Part shown: piece by piece, positions 56,349 to 64,000 of the stretch | Numbering within the stretch: position 1 is the stretch's first letter | Layout: each line of letters opens with the position of its first letter | Source: WHSW01 sp963846565 | GTDB lineage: Bacteria > Actinomycetota > Thermoleophilia > Solirubrobacterales > 70-9 | DNA length: 64,000 nt | NCBI GenBank assembly: GCA_963846565.1 | Contig: CAWJWL010000005.1 | Location: 248,001 to 312,000 of the forward strand | Direction: 5' to 3' | The notes under the pieces: model-generated | What the model was told of the DNA's origin: nothing | The model's database searches: none | Seen by the model: only the letters and a program-made list of their open reading frames with translations | Translations under genes and position numbers: made by a program

Positions 56349-57673
56349 CAGACGAGCAGAGCTCCCTCCATGAACCCGGCGGCGCGCAGGTCGCGGTACC
56401 AGCGCTCGACGGGGTGCTCCTTCGTGTAGCCGTGGCCACCGAGGAGCTGGACGGCGTCGGAGCCCAGCTGCATCCCCTTGCGCGCGCAGAGCTGGCGCGC
56501 CAGCGCGACCTCGCGGGCGTAGTCGAGACCCTGGTCGGCGCGGCTCGCGGCGCGGAGTGTGGCAAGCCGCATGCCTTCGAGCTCGATCGCCATGTTGGCG
56601 ACGTTGAAGGCGACCGCCTGGCGGTGTGAGATCGGCTCACCGAACGCGATGCGCTCGTTGACGTACTGCTTCGTGTAATCCGCGGCGGCCTGGCCGGTGC
56701 CGATCGCGAGCGCGCACCAGGCGAGCCGGCCGAGGCGGACGCACTCGGTGTAGGCCTGCGGATCACCTCCGGCGAGCAGGGACCCGGCGCCGACCTCGAG
56801 GCCTGAGAGCGTGAGGCGACCGGTGCCGGCGGCGCGAATCCCCATGGCGGGCTCGGCCTCGTAGGCGATCCCCGGGGCATCCTTGGCCTCGACGATGAAG
56901 AGCGCGGGTCCGTGACCCTCGAGCGCGGCGGCGATGACGAACAGCTCCGCGTCGGCGGCTCGGGGGACCAGCGACTTGACGCCATCGAGGACGTAGCCGT
57001 CGCCCTTGCGCGTCGCCTTCGTCTCGAGCGCGAAGGGGTCGAAGACGGGTCGGGGCTCGAGCAGCGCGAGCGCCGCGGCGGGCGGCTTCTCGCCGGCGAA
57101 CTCGGGCAGGTAGGTCGACTGCTGGTCGGCGTCGCCCCAGAGCCCGATCGCGGTCGCGACGGAAGCCGGCGCGAGGATCGCCGTCGCCAGCCCCATGTCC
57201 CCGCGAGCGAGCTGCTCGGCGACCAGAGCCGAGGTGATCGCTGAGCGCTCCTCGAAGGCGCCCTCGAGCTCGCCGGGGATCCCGAGCATGGTCACGCCGA
57301 GCTCGTTCGCCTGCTCGAGGAGGTCGCTCGGCGCGGCGCAGTTCTTGTCGGCCTCGAGGGCGGCGGGGCGCAGCTTCTCGATCGCGAAGTCCCCGATCGC
57401 CTCGCGCATCATCTGCTGCTCGTCGGTGGGCGTCAGGTCGAAGAGTGCGGCGCGGGTGCCGCGCGCCTGGCGCGCCGGCTTGTCGAGCTTCGGCCCGCTC
57501 CCGTTGAAGGTGCGGGCGGCGGCGCCGGCGGCACGGAAGCCGTTCTTGGTCGCCGAGTAGAGGACCTTCTCGGCGCGCTCGCGCATCCCGATCCGGTCGA
57601 GGAACTCGAGCCCGGCGAGGCGGTTGAGGGCGCGCAGGCCCAGTGTCATTCCACGGTCGGCGGCAGTTGGCAT
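56348..57673 (-). CDS. Acyl-CoA dehydrogenase family protein (FadE paralogue)
   Basis: 441 aa. A basic helical N-terminal extension (about 1-85) precedes a standard ACAD fold: 'LTPTDEQQMMREAIGDFAIEKLRPAA', 'ANELGVTMLGIPGELEGA', 'YVLDGVKSLVPRAADAELFVIAA', 'VNERIAFGEPISHRQAVAFNVANMAIELEGMRLATLRA', 'QLLGGHGYTKEHPVERWYRDLRAAGFMEGALLV'. The typical 'TE..AGSD' flavin motif is replaced by 'LALLEPRPVFDPFAL', so this subunit may lack normal activity and pair with the next FadE. First gene of the five-gene operon. ATG 57673; ATG 57649 is an alternative. Confidence 0.9.
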   Translation of the reverse strand: MPTAADRGMTLGLRALNRLAGLEFLDRIGMRERAEKVLYSATKNGFRAAGAAARTFNGSGPKLDKPARQARGTRAALFDLTPTDEQQMMREAIGDFAIEKLRPAALEADKNCAAPSDLLEQANELGVTMLGIPGELEGAFEERSAITSALVAEQLARGDMGLATAILAPASVATAIGLWGDADQQSTYLPEFAGEKPPAAALALLEPRPVFDPFALETKATRKGDGYVLDGVKSLVPRAADAELFVIAAALEGHGPALFIVEAKDAPGIAYEAEPAMGIRAAGTGRLTLSGLEVGAGSLLAGGDPQAYTECVRLGRLAWCALAIGTGQAAADYTKQYVNERIAFGEPISHRQAVAFNVANMAIELEGMRLATLRAASRADQGLDYAREVALARQLCARKGMQLGSDAVQLLGGHGYTKEHPVERWYRDLRAAGFMEGALLV

Positions 57674-57713
57674 AGGCGAGAAGAGAAAGGGTTGGAGGGT
57701 CCGAGCTGCGAAA

Positions 57714-57729
57714 GCTACTCTAGCGTAGC
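57714..57729. promoter_or_regulatory. Dyad upstream of the beta-oxidation operon
   Basis: GCTAC-TCTAGC-GTAGC (57714-57729), 41-56 bp upstream of the first FadE start. The position fits an operator, perhaps of the adjacent TetR-type regulator. The rest of the 57674-57867 gap contains a second small symmetric TATA-bearing element (CCCTATACGGGG, about 57786-57797) but no gene. Confidence 0.4.
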
Positions 57730-57867
57730 AATTGCGCGACCGGGCCGAGCCCTGCAAGCCCGTTGGATCGAGCGGCATGAAACGTCCCTATACGGGGCGT
57801 TATCTGCCGCTCGGCGGGAGCGCGTCACGAGAGGCGCGCGAAACCGCGCCCGAACGCACGCGCGCCG

Positions 57868-58500
57868 CTAACCCCCGCTCCGCCAACGGGGAACGCCGAG
57901 GGCGATCAGCCGCAGCCGCTGCTCGGCAGTGCGGATCACCTCGGCCTCGAGCTCGGGCGTCGCCGGCGGGACCTCGATGATCGCCTCCGCGGTCGAGACG
58001 GAGGTGTCGACGAAGAGGCCGGCGATCATCTGCAGGTCGTCGGTGGACCACTCGTTGAGATAGGGGAAGCGGGCGAAGTCGGTCGCCAGCTCCGATGCGA
58101 TCAGCTGCAACTCGCGGGCGATCGCCTGGCGGATCGCGGGGACGCCGCTGAAACGTTCGCGGGTGATGAAGCGGAACTGAGGCCGGTTCGCGTGGACGTG
58201 GCGGACGAGCACCTCGACGGAGCCGCGGACGACCCGCTCGATCCGCGAAGGATCGGCGCGGACCTCGCGGATCATCTCCCGCAGGGGGCGGAAGGACTCG
58301 GCGACGAGCACGAGGCCGAGCTCCTCCATGTCGTCGAAGTGGCGGTAGAAGGCCGTCGGGCTGACCCCGGCCTTGCGCGCCACCTCGCGCAGGCTGAGGC
58401 CGGCGAAGCTGTTCTCGTCGAGCAGCTCGAGCACGGCGCTCATCAGCTTCTCGCGCGTCTGCGCCTTGCGTTCCTCGCGGGTGGGAGTACGAGTGTTCAT
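57868..58500 (-). CDS. TetR-family regulator, FabR/DesT-like
   Basis: 210 aa. The N-terminal 'TREERKAQTREKLMSAVLELLDENSFAGLSLREVARKAGVSPTAFYRHFDDMEELGLVLVAES' closely follows the FabR/DesT pattern (SLREVARxAGxxPTxFYRHF..xxELG), regulators of unsaturated fatty acid synthesis that sense acyl-CoA. It is divergent from a reductase/desaturase pair, the same context as Pseudomonas DesT-desCB. It probably represses that pair and may also act on the beta-oxidation operon that lies downstream on its own strand. ATG 58500 fits the family start; an in-frame extension to 58527 is less likely. Confidence 0.9.
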   Translation of the reverse strand: MNTRTPTREERKAQTREKLMSAVLELLDENSFAGLSLREVARKAGVSPTAFYRHFDDMEELGLVLVAESFRPLREMIREVRADPSRIERVVRGSVEVLVRHVHANRPQFRFITRERFSGVPAIRQAIARELQLIASELATDFARFPYLNEWSTDDLQMIAGLFVDTSVSTAEAIIEVPPATPELEAEVIRTAEQRLRLIALGVPRWRSGG

Positions 58501-58519
58501 CGCACGATCGGGCGCGTAG

Positions 58520-58535
58520 TGTGACACGACTCACG
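58520..58535. promoter_or_regulatory. CRP-like dyad in the tetR-desaturase intergenic region
   Basis: TGTGACACGACTCACG matches TGTGA-N6-TCACA at nine of ten positions. It lies 20 bp upstream of the TetR start and 16 bp upstream of the reductase -35 box. A match this good is expected about once or twice in the window by chance, so confidence is low. It overlaps GTGTGACAC, an alternative TetR half-site. Confidence 0.35.
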
Positions 58536-58550
58536 GATTTACGCCCAAAG

Positions 58551-58579
58551 TTGCCTTGACCTTTACATCGTCCTATGTC
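58551..58579 (+). promoter_or_regulatory. Sigma-70-type promoter for the reductase/desaturase genes
   Basis: TTGCCT (58551-58556), 17-bp spacer, TATGTC (58574-58579). The ATG at 58591 follows 11 bp after the -10 element, so the transcript would be leaderless or nearly so, which is common in actinobacteria. Confidence 0.55.
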
Positions 58580-58590
58580 ACGGTGTACGA

Positions 58591-59658
58591 ATGTTCACTC
58601 AACTTCTCGACGCGCTCACCGCTCCCCACGGCACCGATCGCTACCTCGAGCTCGTCCGCCCGACCTGGTCGCGCCGCGACGCCCGCGCCGAGGTCATCGC
58701 GGTCAATCGGCCGGGAACCGGCGCGGTCACGCTCCGGCTGCGCCCGAATCGCAGCTGGTCCGGCTTTCGCGCCGGCCAGTTCATCAACGTCGGGGTCGAG
58801 ATCGACGGCGTCCGCGAGACCCGCTGCTACTCCCCCGCCGGCGCCGAGCGGGCCACCGGTCTGATCGAGATCACGGTGCGGGCGCACCCGGAGGGCCGCG
58901 TGTCCAACTGGCTGCACGAGAACGCTCGCCCTGGGCTCTTCGTCGAGCTCTCCGAGGCCGACGGCGACTTCATCCTTCCCCAGGCCCGCCCCGATCGGCT
59001 GCTGCTGATCAGCGGCGGCAGCGGAATCACGCCGGTGATCTCGATGCTGCGAACGCTCTGCGACGAGAACCATCGCGGCGAGATCGCCTTTCTCCACTAC
59101 TCGCCCTCGCCGGCGTTCGTCACCTACGACGAGGAGCTCCGAAAGCTCTCCTGGTCGCGGCCGAACGTCCGCATCCTCCACTCACACACGCGGGTCGAGG
59201 GCGCGGGAGACCTGGACGGTCACTTCACCCGCGAGCACCTGCGCGAGGCGATCGGCGACCACGCCGGCGCCGAGGCATACGTCTGCGGGCCCCCAGGCCT
59301 GATCGAGGCCGTTCGCGGCGCCTACCTCGAGGACGGCCTCGAGGAGCGCCTCCACGTCGAGAGCTTCCTCCCGCCGACGCTCGCGATCGCGACCGACGAG
59401 GCCGAGGGCAGCGTTCAGTTCGCCGCCAGCGGCGCGAGCGTCGCCAACAGCGGCCGCACCCTGCTCGAGCAGGCCGAGGAGGCGGGCCTCAGCCCCGAGT
59501 TCGGCTGCCGGATGGGCATCTGCCACTCGTGCACGTGCACGAAGACGGCAGGAACCGTCCGCAACGTCATCACCGGCGCCGTCTCGAACGCCGAAAACGA
59601 GGACATCCAAATTTGCGTCTCCGTGCCAACGGGCGACGTCCAAATCCAAGACCTATAA
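58591..59658 (+). CDS. Ferredoxin-type NAD(P)H oxidoreductase with C-terminal 2Fe-2S domain (desaturase partner)
   Basis: 355 aa. FAD-binding domain 'FRAGQFINVGVEIDGVRETRCYSPAG' (RxYS-type motif), NAD-binding domain 'LLLISGGSGITPVISMLRTL' and 'AYVCGPPGLIEAV', then a plant-type [2Fe-2S] ferredoxin domain 'CRMGICHSCTC' plus a distal Cys in 'IQICVSVP'. It passes electrons from NAD(P)H to the di-iron desaturase encoded next, like Rv3230c/DesA3 in M. tuberculosis. ATG 58591 sits 11 bp after a good -10 box. Followed by a hairpin and the desaturase gene. Confidence 0.93.
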   Translation: MFTQLLDALTAPHGTDRYLELVRPTWSRRDARAEVIAVNRPGTGAVTLRLRPNRSWSGFRAGQFINVGVEIDGVRETRCYSPAGAERATGLIEITVRAHPEGRVSNWLHENARPGLFVELSEADGDFILPQARPDRLLLISGGSGITPVISMLRTLCDENHRGEIAFLHYSPSPAFVTYDEELRKLSWSRPNVRILHSHTRVEGAGDLDGHFTREHLREAIGDHAGAEAYVCGPPGLIEAVRGAYLEDGLEERLHVESFLPPTLAIATDEAEGSVQFAASGASVANSGRTLLEQAEEAGLSPEFGCRMGICHSCTCTKTAGTVRNVITGAVSNAENEDIQICVSVPTGDVQIQDL

Positions 59659-59698
59659 CCCGGCCACGTCCTCGGCTTCGCCTCCGGGCGTGCCGGGG
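59659..59698. repeat. Intergenic hairpin between reductase and desaturase genes
   Basis: Arms CCCGG...CACG and CGTG-CCGGG enclose a GGC-TTC-GCC core. It is related in design to the 60-bp repeats at 7611-7730 (GGGC-GAA-GCCC on the opposite strand). It sits immediately after the reductase stop and may act as a partial terminator or RNA-stability element between the two co-directional genes. Confidence 0.55.
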
Positions 59699-59718
59699 CC
59701 AGACAAAGGACTACTCAA

Positions 59719-60813
59719 ATGACTACAGCCACGATTGACAAGGCAACGCCCCAGCCCACCGCGCACGCCGACGCGCCGCTCACGCCCGAGCAGTTCGAGG
59801 CCTTCGGCGCCGAGCTCGACGCGATTCGCGCCCGCGTGCTGGCCGACCGCGGCGAGCGCGACGCGACCTACATCCGCAACGTGATCAAGGCGCAGCGCGC
59901 GCTCGAGATCGCCGGCCGCGGGATGTTCTTCTTCAGCTTCCTGCCGCCGGCCTGGCTCGGTGGCGTCACCGCTCTCTCGCTGTCGAAGATCCTCGACAAC
60001 ATGGAGATCGGCCACAACGTGATGCACGGTCAGTACGACTGGATGAAGGACCCCGAGCTCACCGGCAAGCAGTTCGAGTGGGACACGGCCTGCCCTGCCG
60101 ACCAGTGGCGCCACTCCCACAACTACATGCACCACACGCACACCAACATCGTGGGCAAGGACCGCGACATCGGCTACGGGATCCTGCGGATGTCGGAGGA
60201 CGAGCCGTGGCGGCCCTACTACCTCGGCAACCCGATCTACGCCGCGCTGCTCGCCACGTTCTTCCAGTACGGAGTGGCGATGCACGACCTCGAAGTCGAG
60301 CGAATCCAGTCGGGCGATGCGACGCTTGCCGAGAAGCGCGAGATGATCGCCTCGATCTGGACCAAGGTCCGCGGCCAGTGGCTCAAGGACTACGTCCTGT
60401 TCCCGGTCCTCACGGGCCCCTCCGCGCCGCTGACGCTCGCCGGCAACGCGGTGGCCAATCTGAACCGCAACCTGTGGTCTTTCATGATCATCTTCTGCGG
60501 CCACTTCCCGGACGGCACGCAGGAGTTCAGCGAGGAGGAGACCGCGAACGAGACGCGCGGCCAGTGGTATTACCGGCAGCTCCTGGGTTCCGCGAACCTC
60601 ACAGGTGGGAAGCTGTTCCACATCCTCTCCGGCAACCTCTCCCACCAGATCGAGCACCACCTCTTCCCGGACCTACCGGCGCACCGCTACGCCGAGATCT
60701 CGGTCGAGGTGCAGGAGATCTGCGAGCGCTACGGCATCCCCTACAACGCGGGTCCGCTGCACAAGCAGTTCGGCAGCGTGGTCAAGAAGATCTTCCGACT
60801 GGCACTTCCGTAG
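59719..60813 (+). CDS. Membrane fatty acid (acyl-CoA) desaturase, DesA3-like
   Basis: 364 aa di-iron desaturase. The three histidine clusters are intact: 'GHNVMHGQ', 'HSHNYMHHTHTN' and 'HQIEHHLFP'. Two hydrophobic hairpins are visible, e.g. 'GMFFFSFLPPAWLGGVTALSL' and 'LWSFMIIFCGHFP'. It inserts a cis double bond, probably delta-9 in stearoyl-CoA, to adjust membrane fluidity. Electrons should come from the upstream reductase. Its TAG stop overlaps the GTG of the acyl-CoA oxidase (TAGTG), linking desaturation to downstream acyl-CoA processing. Confidence 0.95.
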   Translation: MTTATIDKATPQPTAHADAPLTPEQFEAFGAELDAIRARVLADRGERDATYIRNVIKAQRALEIAGRGMFFFSFLPPAWLGGVTALSLSKILDNMEIGHNVMHGQYDWMKDPELTGKQFEWDTACPADQWRHSHNYMHHTHTNIVGKDRDIGYGILRMSEDEPWRPYYLGNPIYAALLATFFQYGVAMHDLEVERIQSGDATLAEKREMIASIWTKVRGQWLKDYVLFPVLTGPSAPLTLAGNAVANLNRNLWSFMIIFCGHFPDGTQEFSEEETANETRGQWYYRQLLGSANLTGGKLFHILSGNLSHQIEHHLFPDLPAHRYAEISVEVQEICERYGIPYNAGPLHKQFGSVVKKIFRLALP

Positions 60814-62744
60814 TGGACGCCACCAGCATTCAACGACTGCTCGACGGCGAGCACGCGGAGATCCGCAACGCGGTCCGCGAGGGGCTCGCCGGGCCCGAGT
60901 TCGATCGCGGCGCCGAGCCCCCGCCCCCGGACGAGTACCGCGAGAAGGTCTTCGAGTGGGCGAAGGCCCTGGCCGCCGACGGGCGCACCGGCCTCGGGTT
61001 CCCATCCGAGTTCGGCGGCATGGACGACATCGCCGGCTCGATCGCAGCGTTCGAGACGCTCGCCTGCGGCGACCTCTCGTTACTGGTCAAGGCCGGGGTG
61101 CAGTTCGGCCTCTTCGGTGGCGCCGTGCTGCATCTCGGGACGAGAAAGCACCACGAGCGCTACCTGGCCCAGATCATCTCGCTCGAACTTCCCGGCTGCT
61201 TCGCGATGACCGAGACGGGCCACGGCTCGAACGTCCAGTCGGTCGAGACGACCGCGACGTATGAGCCGGAGGCGGGCGAGTTCGTCATCCACACCCCGAC
61301 GGCATCCGCGCGCAAGGACTACATCGGCAACGCCGCGCTCCACGGCCGCATGGCCGCCGTCTTCGCTCAACTGATCGTCGGCGACGAGGAACGCGGGGTT
61401 CATTGCCTGCTCGTGCCGATTCGCGACGAGAAGGGGCGACCCTGCGAGGGGGTCGAGCTCTCCGACTGCGGCCACAAGATCGGGCTCAACGGGGTGGACA
61501 ACGGCCGCATCGTCTTCGACCACGTGCGGGTCGACCGGGACGCCCTGCTCGACCGCTACGCCGAGGTCCGCGAGGACGGCACCTACTTCAGCTCGATCGA
61601 GAACCCGAACCGCCGCTTCTTCACCATGCTCGGCACCCTGATCCAGGGCAGGATCAGCGTCTGCGGCGGCGGCATCTCCGCCGCGAAGATGGCGCTGACG
61701 ATCGCCGTTCGCCACGGCGACAGGCGGCGCCAGTTCGGCCCTCCGGACTCCGAGGGCGAGGCCCTGTTGCTCGACTACCGCGCTCATCAGCGGCGGCTCC
61801 TCCCCAGGCTCGCGCGCACCTACGCGATGCACTTCGCCCAGCAGGAGCTGATCGCGGAGCTACCGCGCGCGTTCGGCGACGACGACTACCCGGAGGAGAA
61901 GCAGCGCGAGCTCGAGGCACGCGCCGCCGGCCTCAAGGCGCTGGCGACGTGGCACGCGGTGGAGACCATCCAGACCTGCCGCGAGTGCTGCGGCGGCGCC
62001 GGGTATCTGAGCGAGAACCGGCTCGGCGAGCTGCACGCGGACACAGACGTCTTCACCACCTTCGAGGGCGACAACACGGTCCTGCTGCAGCTGGTCGCGA
62101 AGGGCCTGCTCACCGACTACCGCGACCAGTTCGGCGAGCTCGACCCGATCGGGACCGTCGGCTTCGTCGCCGGGCAGGTCTACGAGACGGTGGTCGAGCG
62201 GTCCGCGGTGCGCGAGATCGTCCAGCGACTCACCGACGACCTCGTCCCGGGCCGCGAGGACGAGCACGACCTGCTCGACCGCGATTACCAGGTCGGCCTC
62301 CTGCGCTGGCGCGAGGAGCACATGATCTCCGGGGTCGCGCGCCGGCTGAAGCGCGGCATCGACGCGGGCGAGGAGCCGTTCGACGTCTTCAACGAGTGCC
62401 AGGACCACGTGATCTCGACCGCCCGCGCGCATATCGAGCGCGAGATCGGAGAGGCTTTCGTGCGCGTGCTCGGGACGATCGACGACGAGCCGCTGGCCGA
62501 GGTGATGGGAACCGTCTGCGACCTCTTCGCGCTCAGCACGATCGAGGCCGACCGCGCGTGGTTCCAGGAACACGGCCGCATCTCCTCGACCCGGGCGAAA
62601 GCACTCACGCGGGCCGTGAACGCGCTCTGCGCGGAGCTTCGGATGGAGGCCGCGGCCCTCGTGAACGGGTACGGCATCCCCGATGCCGTGCTCAGGGCGC
62701 CGATCGGCCTGCGATCCGCCGATCCGGTGACCGCGGCGCGCTAG
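60813..62744 (+). CDS. Acyl-CoA oxidase/dehydrogenase (ACOX-type, long)
   Basis: 643 aa, longer than ordinary ACADs and matching the acyl-CoA oxidase layout. FAD/substrate segments: 'LGFPSEFGGMDD', 'GCFAMTETGHGSNVQSVETTATYEPEAGEFVIHTP', 'CGHKIGLNGVDNGRIVFDHVRV', 'AVRHGDRRRQFGPP', 'CRECCGGAGYLSENRLGELHADTDVFTTFEGDNTVLLQLVAKGLL' with the catalytic Glu in FEGDN. The C-terminal ACOX domain runs to the end. It oxidises acyl-CoA, probably passing electrons to O2. GTG 60813 shares one base with the desaturase stop, so the two are translationally coupled. Confidence 0.92.
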   Translation: MDATSIQRLLDGEHAEIRNAVREGLAGPEFDRGAEPPPPDEYREKVFEWAKALAADGRTGLGFPSEFGGMDDIAGSIAAFETLACGDLSLLVKAGVQFGLFGGAVLHLGTRKHHERYLAQIISLELPGCFAMTETGHGSNVQSVETTATYEPEAGEFVIHTPTASARKDYIGNAALHGRMAAVFAQLIVGDEERGVHCLLVPIRDEKGRPCEGVELSDCGHKIGLNGVDNGRIVFDHVRVDRDALLDRYAEVREDGTYFSSIENPNRRFFTMLGTLIQGRISVCGGGISAAKMALTIAVRHGDRRRQFGPPDSEGEALLLDYRAHQRRLLPRLARTYAMHFAQQELIAELPRAFGDDDYPEEKQRELEARAAGLKALATWHAVETIQTCRECCGGAGYLSENRLGELHADTDVFTTFEGDNTVLLQLVAKGLLTDYRDQFGELDPIGTVGFVAGQVYETVVERSAVREIVQRLTDDLVPGREDEHDLLDRDYQVGLLRWREEHMISGVARRLKRGIDAGEEPFDVFNECQDHVISTARAHIEREIGEAFVRVLGTIDDEPLAEVMGTVCDLFALSTIEADRAWFQEHGRISSTRAKALTRAVNALCAELRMEAAALVNGYGIPDAVLRAPIGLRSADPVTAAR

Positions 62745-62836
62745 ACCGCCGCCTGCGGTTGCCGCGCGCGCGGCAGCGCGGTTAGGATCGGCCCGTCGCC
62801 CGACGAGGGTCGGGGTCTGAGCGAGGGGAGCAGAGG

Positions 62837-64000
62837 ATGGAGTCAGCAACGGCCGCGCCGAGCACGTCGAGGCCGCGCGCGCTCGAGGCGTCGACGATGT
62901 GCGAGGCGTTTCAGATCACGGCGTCCGAGCACCCGGATGTCGTCGCCCTGCGGACACCCGGCGGCGGCACCGAGATCACGTTCGGCGAGTACGCGGCCCG
63001 AGTGCGCTCACTCGCCGCCGGCCTCGCCGAGCTCGGGGTCGAGCGAGGCGACACCGTGGGGATCATGCTTCTCAACCGTCCCGAGTTCGCGCTCGTCGAC
63101 GCGGCCGCGATGCACCTGGGCGCCACGCCCTTCTCGATCTACAACACCTCTTCGCCCGAGCAGATCGCCTACCTCTTCGGCAACGCCGGTAACCGCGTGG
63201 TGATCACCGAGCCGCAGTTCCTCGAGGCGATCGACGCCGCCGCCGTCGACGCGATCGAGCACACGATCTGCCTCGACGATGCCCCCGAAGGCACGATCAC
63301 GCTCGCCGACCTCGAGGCGGGCGGCAGCGACGACTTCGACTTCGAGGCGGCGTGGCGCGCCGTCGAGCCCGACGACCTCGTGACGCTCTGTTACACCTCG
63401 GGAACGACGGGCCCGCCGAAGGGCGTGCAGCTCACGCACACGAACCTGCTCGCCGAGTGCCGCGGCGTCTTCGATGTGATCGGCTACGAGGTCGGCAACG
63501 AGCGCACGGTCTCCTATCTCCCCCACGCGCATATGGCCGATCGCTTCACGGGCTACTACGGGCCGATGGGCTTCGCGATGACGACGACGGTGATCGCCGA
63601 CCCGAAGGAGCTCATGGCGGCGGTGCCGGACGCCCGGCCGACGGTGTGGGTCGCCGTGCCGCGCATCTGGGAGAAGATCAAGGCCGCGCTCGAGGCGCAG
63701 GGCATCACCGATCCGGCCGCGATGCCGGCCGAGGCGCGCGCCGCCGTGCTCGCGAAGCTCGGACTCGACCAGGTGCGCGTCTCGTTCGCGGGCGCCGCCC
63801 CCACCCCGATCGAGGTGCTCTCCTACTTCGACGCGCTCGGCCTCACGATCAGCGAGGTCTGGGGGATGTCGGAGCTCTCCTGCGTCGCCACCGCCAACCC
63901 GCCCGGGGCCGAGAAGCTCGGCACGGTCGGCAAGCCGATTCCCGGCGTCGAGATCAAGCTCGCCGAGGATGGTGAGCTGCTGGCGCGCGGACCCCTCCTG
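62837..64000 (+). CDS. Long-chain fatty acid--CoA ligase (AMP-binding), 3' end outside window
   Basis: 388 codons visible. ATG 62837 is preceded by GAGGGGAGCAGAGG. The AMP-forming signature 'LCYTSGTTGPPKGVQLTHTNLL' is intact, with 'SYLPHAHMADRF' (long-chain ligase motif), 'WVAVPRIWEKIKAAL', 'SFAGAAPTPIEVLSYFDALGLTISEVWGMSELSC' and 'GTVGKPIPGVEIKLAEDGELLARGP'. It activates fatty acids to acyl-CoA, supplying substrate for the desaturase and oxidase upstream. This type resembles FadD15/ACSBG-like ligases. The reading frame is open to the right edge. Confidence 0.93.
   Translation, partial: MESATAAPSTSRPRALEASTMCEAFQITASEHPDVVALRTPGGGTEITFGEYAARVRSLAAGLAELGVERGDTVGIMLLNRPEFALVDAAAMHLGATPFSIYNTSSPEQIAYLFGNAGNRVVITEPQFLEAIDAAAVDAIEHTICLDDAPEGTITLADLEAGGSDDFDFEAAWRAVEPDDLVTLCYTSGTTGPPKGVQLTHTNLLAECRGVFDVIGYEVGNERTVSYLPHAHMADRFTGYYGPMGFAMTTTVIADPKELMAAVPDARPTVWVAVPRIWEKIKAALEAQGITDPAAMPAEARAAVLAKLGLDQVRVSFAGAAPTPIEVLSYFDALGLTISEVWGMSELSCVATANPPGAEKLGTVGKPIPGVEIKLAEDGELLARGPLL

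Noticed and set aside
60078..60812. N-terminal extension of the acyl-CoA oxidase frame through the desaturase gene
   Set aside because: The extension overlaps the intact desaturase in another frame and is Arg/Pro-rich; the GTG at 60813 matches the ACOX start.

Overview
The window looks like a high-GC actinobacterial chromosome, most likely class Thermoleophilia (Solirubrobacterales-like). The grounds are the very strong G/C third-position bias, many GTG starts, 1-4 bp start/stop overlaps, F420-type (LLM) and DUF4235/DUF1761/DUF4393 proteins, a DasR-like GntR regulator, mycobacterial-type FadE/FabG4/MaoC clusters, and a secreted protein of the 'IGRDTIKSKQIKAGAVKTAEL' style common in that class. 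This placement is inference from gene content. No rRNA, tRNA, CRISPR array, intact insertion sequence, prophage or origin was found.

Layout. 0-2.3 kb: phosphate sensing (pstS, cut by the left edge; an OmpR-type response regulator; two Pho-box-like 11-bp direct repeats) and uppP. 2.3-5.3 kb: a tightly overlapping three-gene operon of zinc-ribbon/SPOR/low-complexity envelope proteins with no known function. 5.4-10.7 kb: CapA-like protein, two enoyl-CoA hydratases, an HD-domain protein and a SpoIIM-like protein. 10.8-14.2 kb: an Rpf-like lytic transglycosylase divergent from a lipoate ligase, with a consensus CRP site between them, then LtrA and a metallophosphoesterase. 14.2-21.7 kb: an FtsX-type ABC exporter behind a perfect 18-bp palindrome, an MFS protein, an ArsR/SRPBCC pair divergent from clpP with twin dyads, an LLM oxidoreductase and a cupin.

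21.8-31.1 kb is an amino-sugar island: two XylF-like binding lipoproteins, an ABC ATPase and permease, a BadF-type kinase, NanE, NagA, a DasR-like repressor and a ROK regulator. A perfect 16-bp dre-type operator precedes the first binding protein and a half-degenerate one precedes nagA. 31.3-44.4 kb holds an SGNH hydrolase with an MFS exporter, a DUF445-DUF4393 pair, a phytoene-desaturase-like FAD enzyme, several SDRs, a Tat-exported cholesterol oxidase, and a TetR-SDR unit divergent from an uncharacterised polytopic protein with duplicated His/Asp motifs.

44.6-51.4 kb: small accessory genes, an Lrp regulator divergent from a truncated hppD plus phhA, a cytochrome P450 and a BBE-type FAD oxidase. 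51.5-64 kb is lipid metabolism: a five-gene beta-oxidation operon in the same arrangement as M. tuberculosis Rv0241c-Rv0244c, a FabR/DesT-like TetR repressor, and a divergent reductase / desaturase / acyl-CoA oxidase / acyl-CoA ligase run that continues past the right edge.

A window-wide oddity: six otherwise well-conserved genes each carry exactly one extra G or C that breaks the frame (near 8314, 15788, 27232, 49976, 52355 and 53273). This looks more like systematic insertion error in the assembly than real gene decay.
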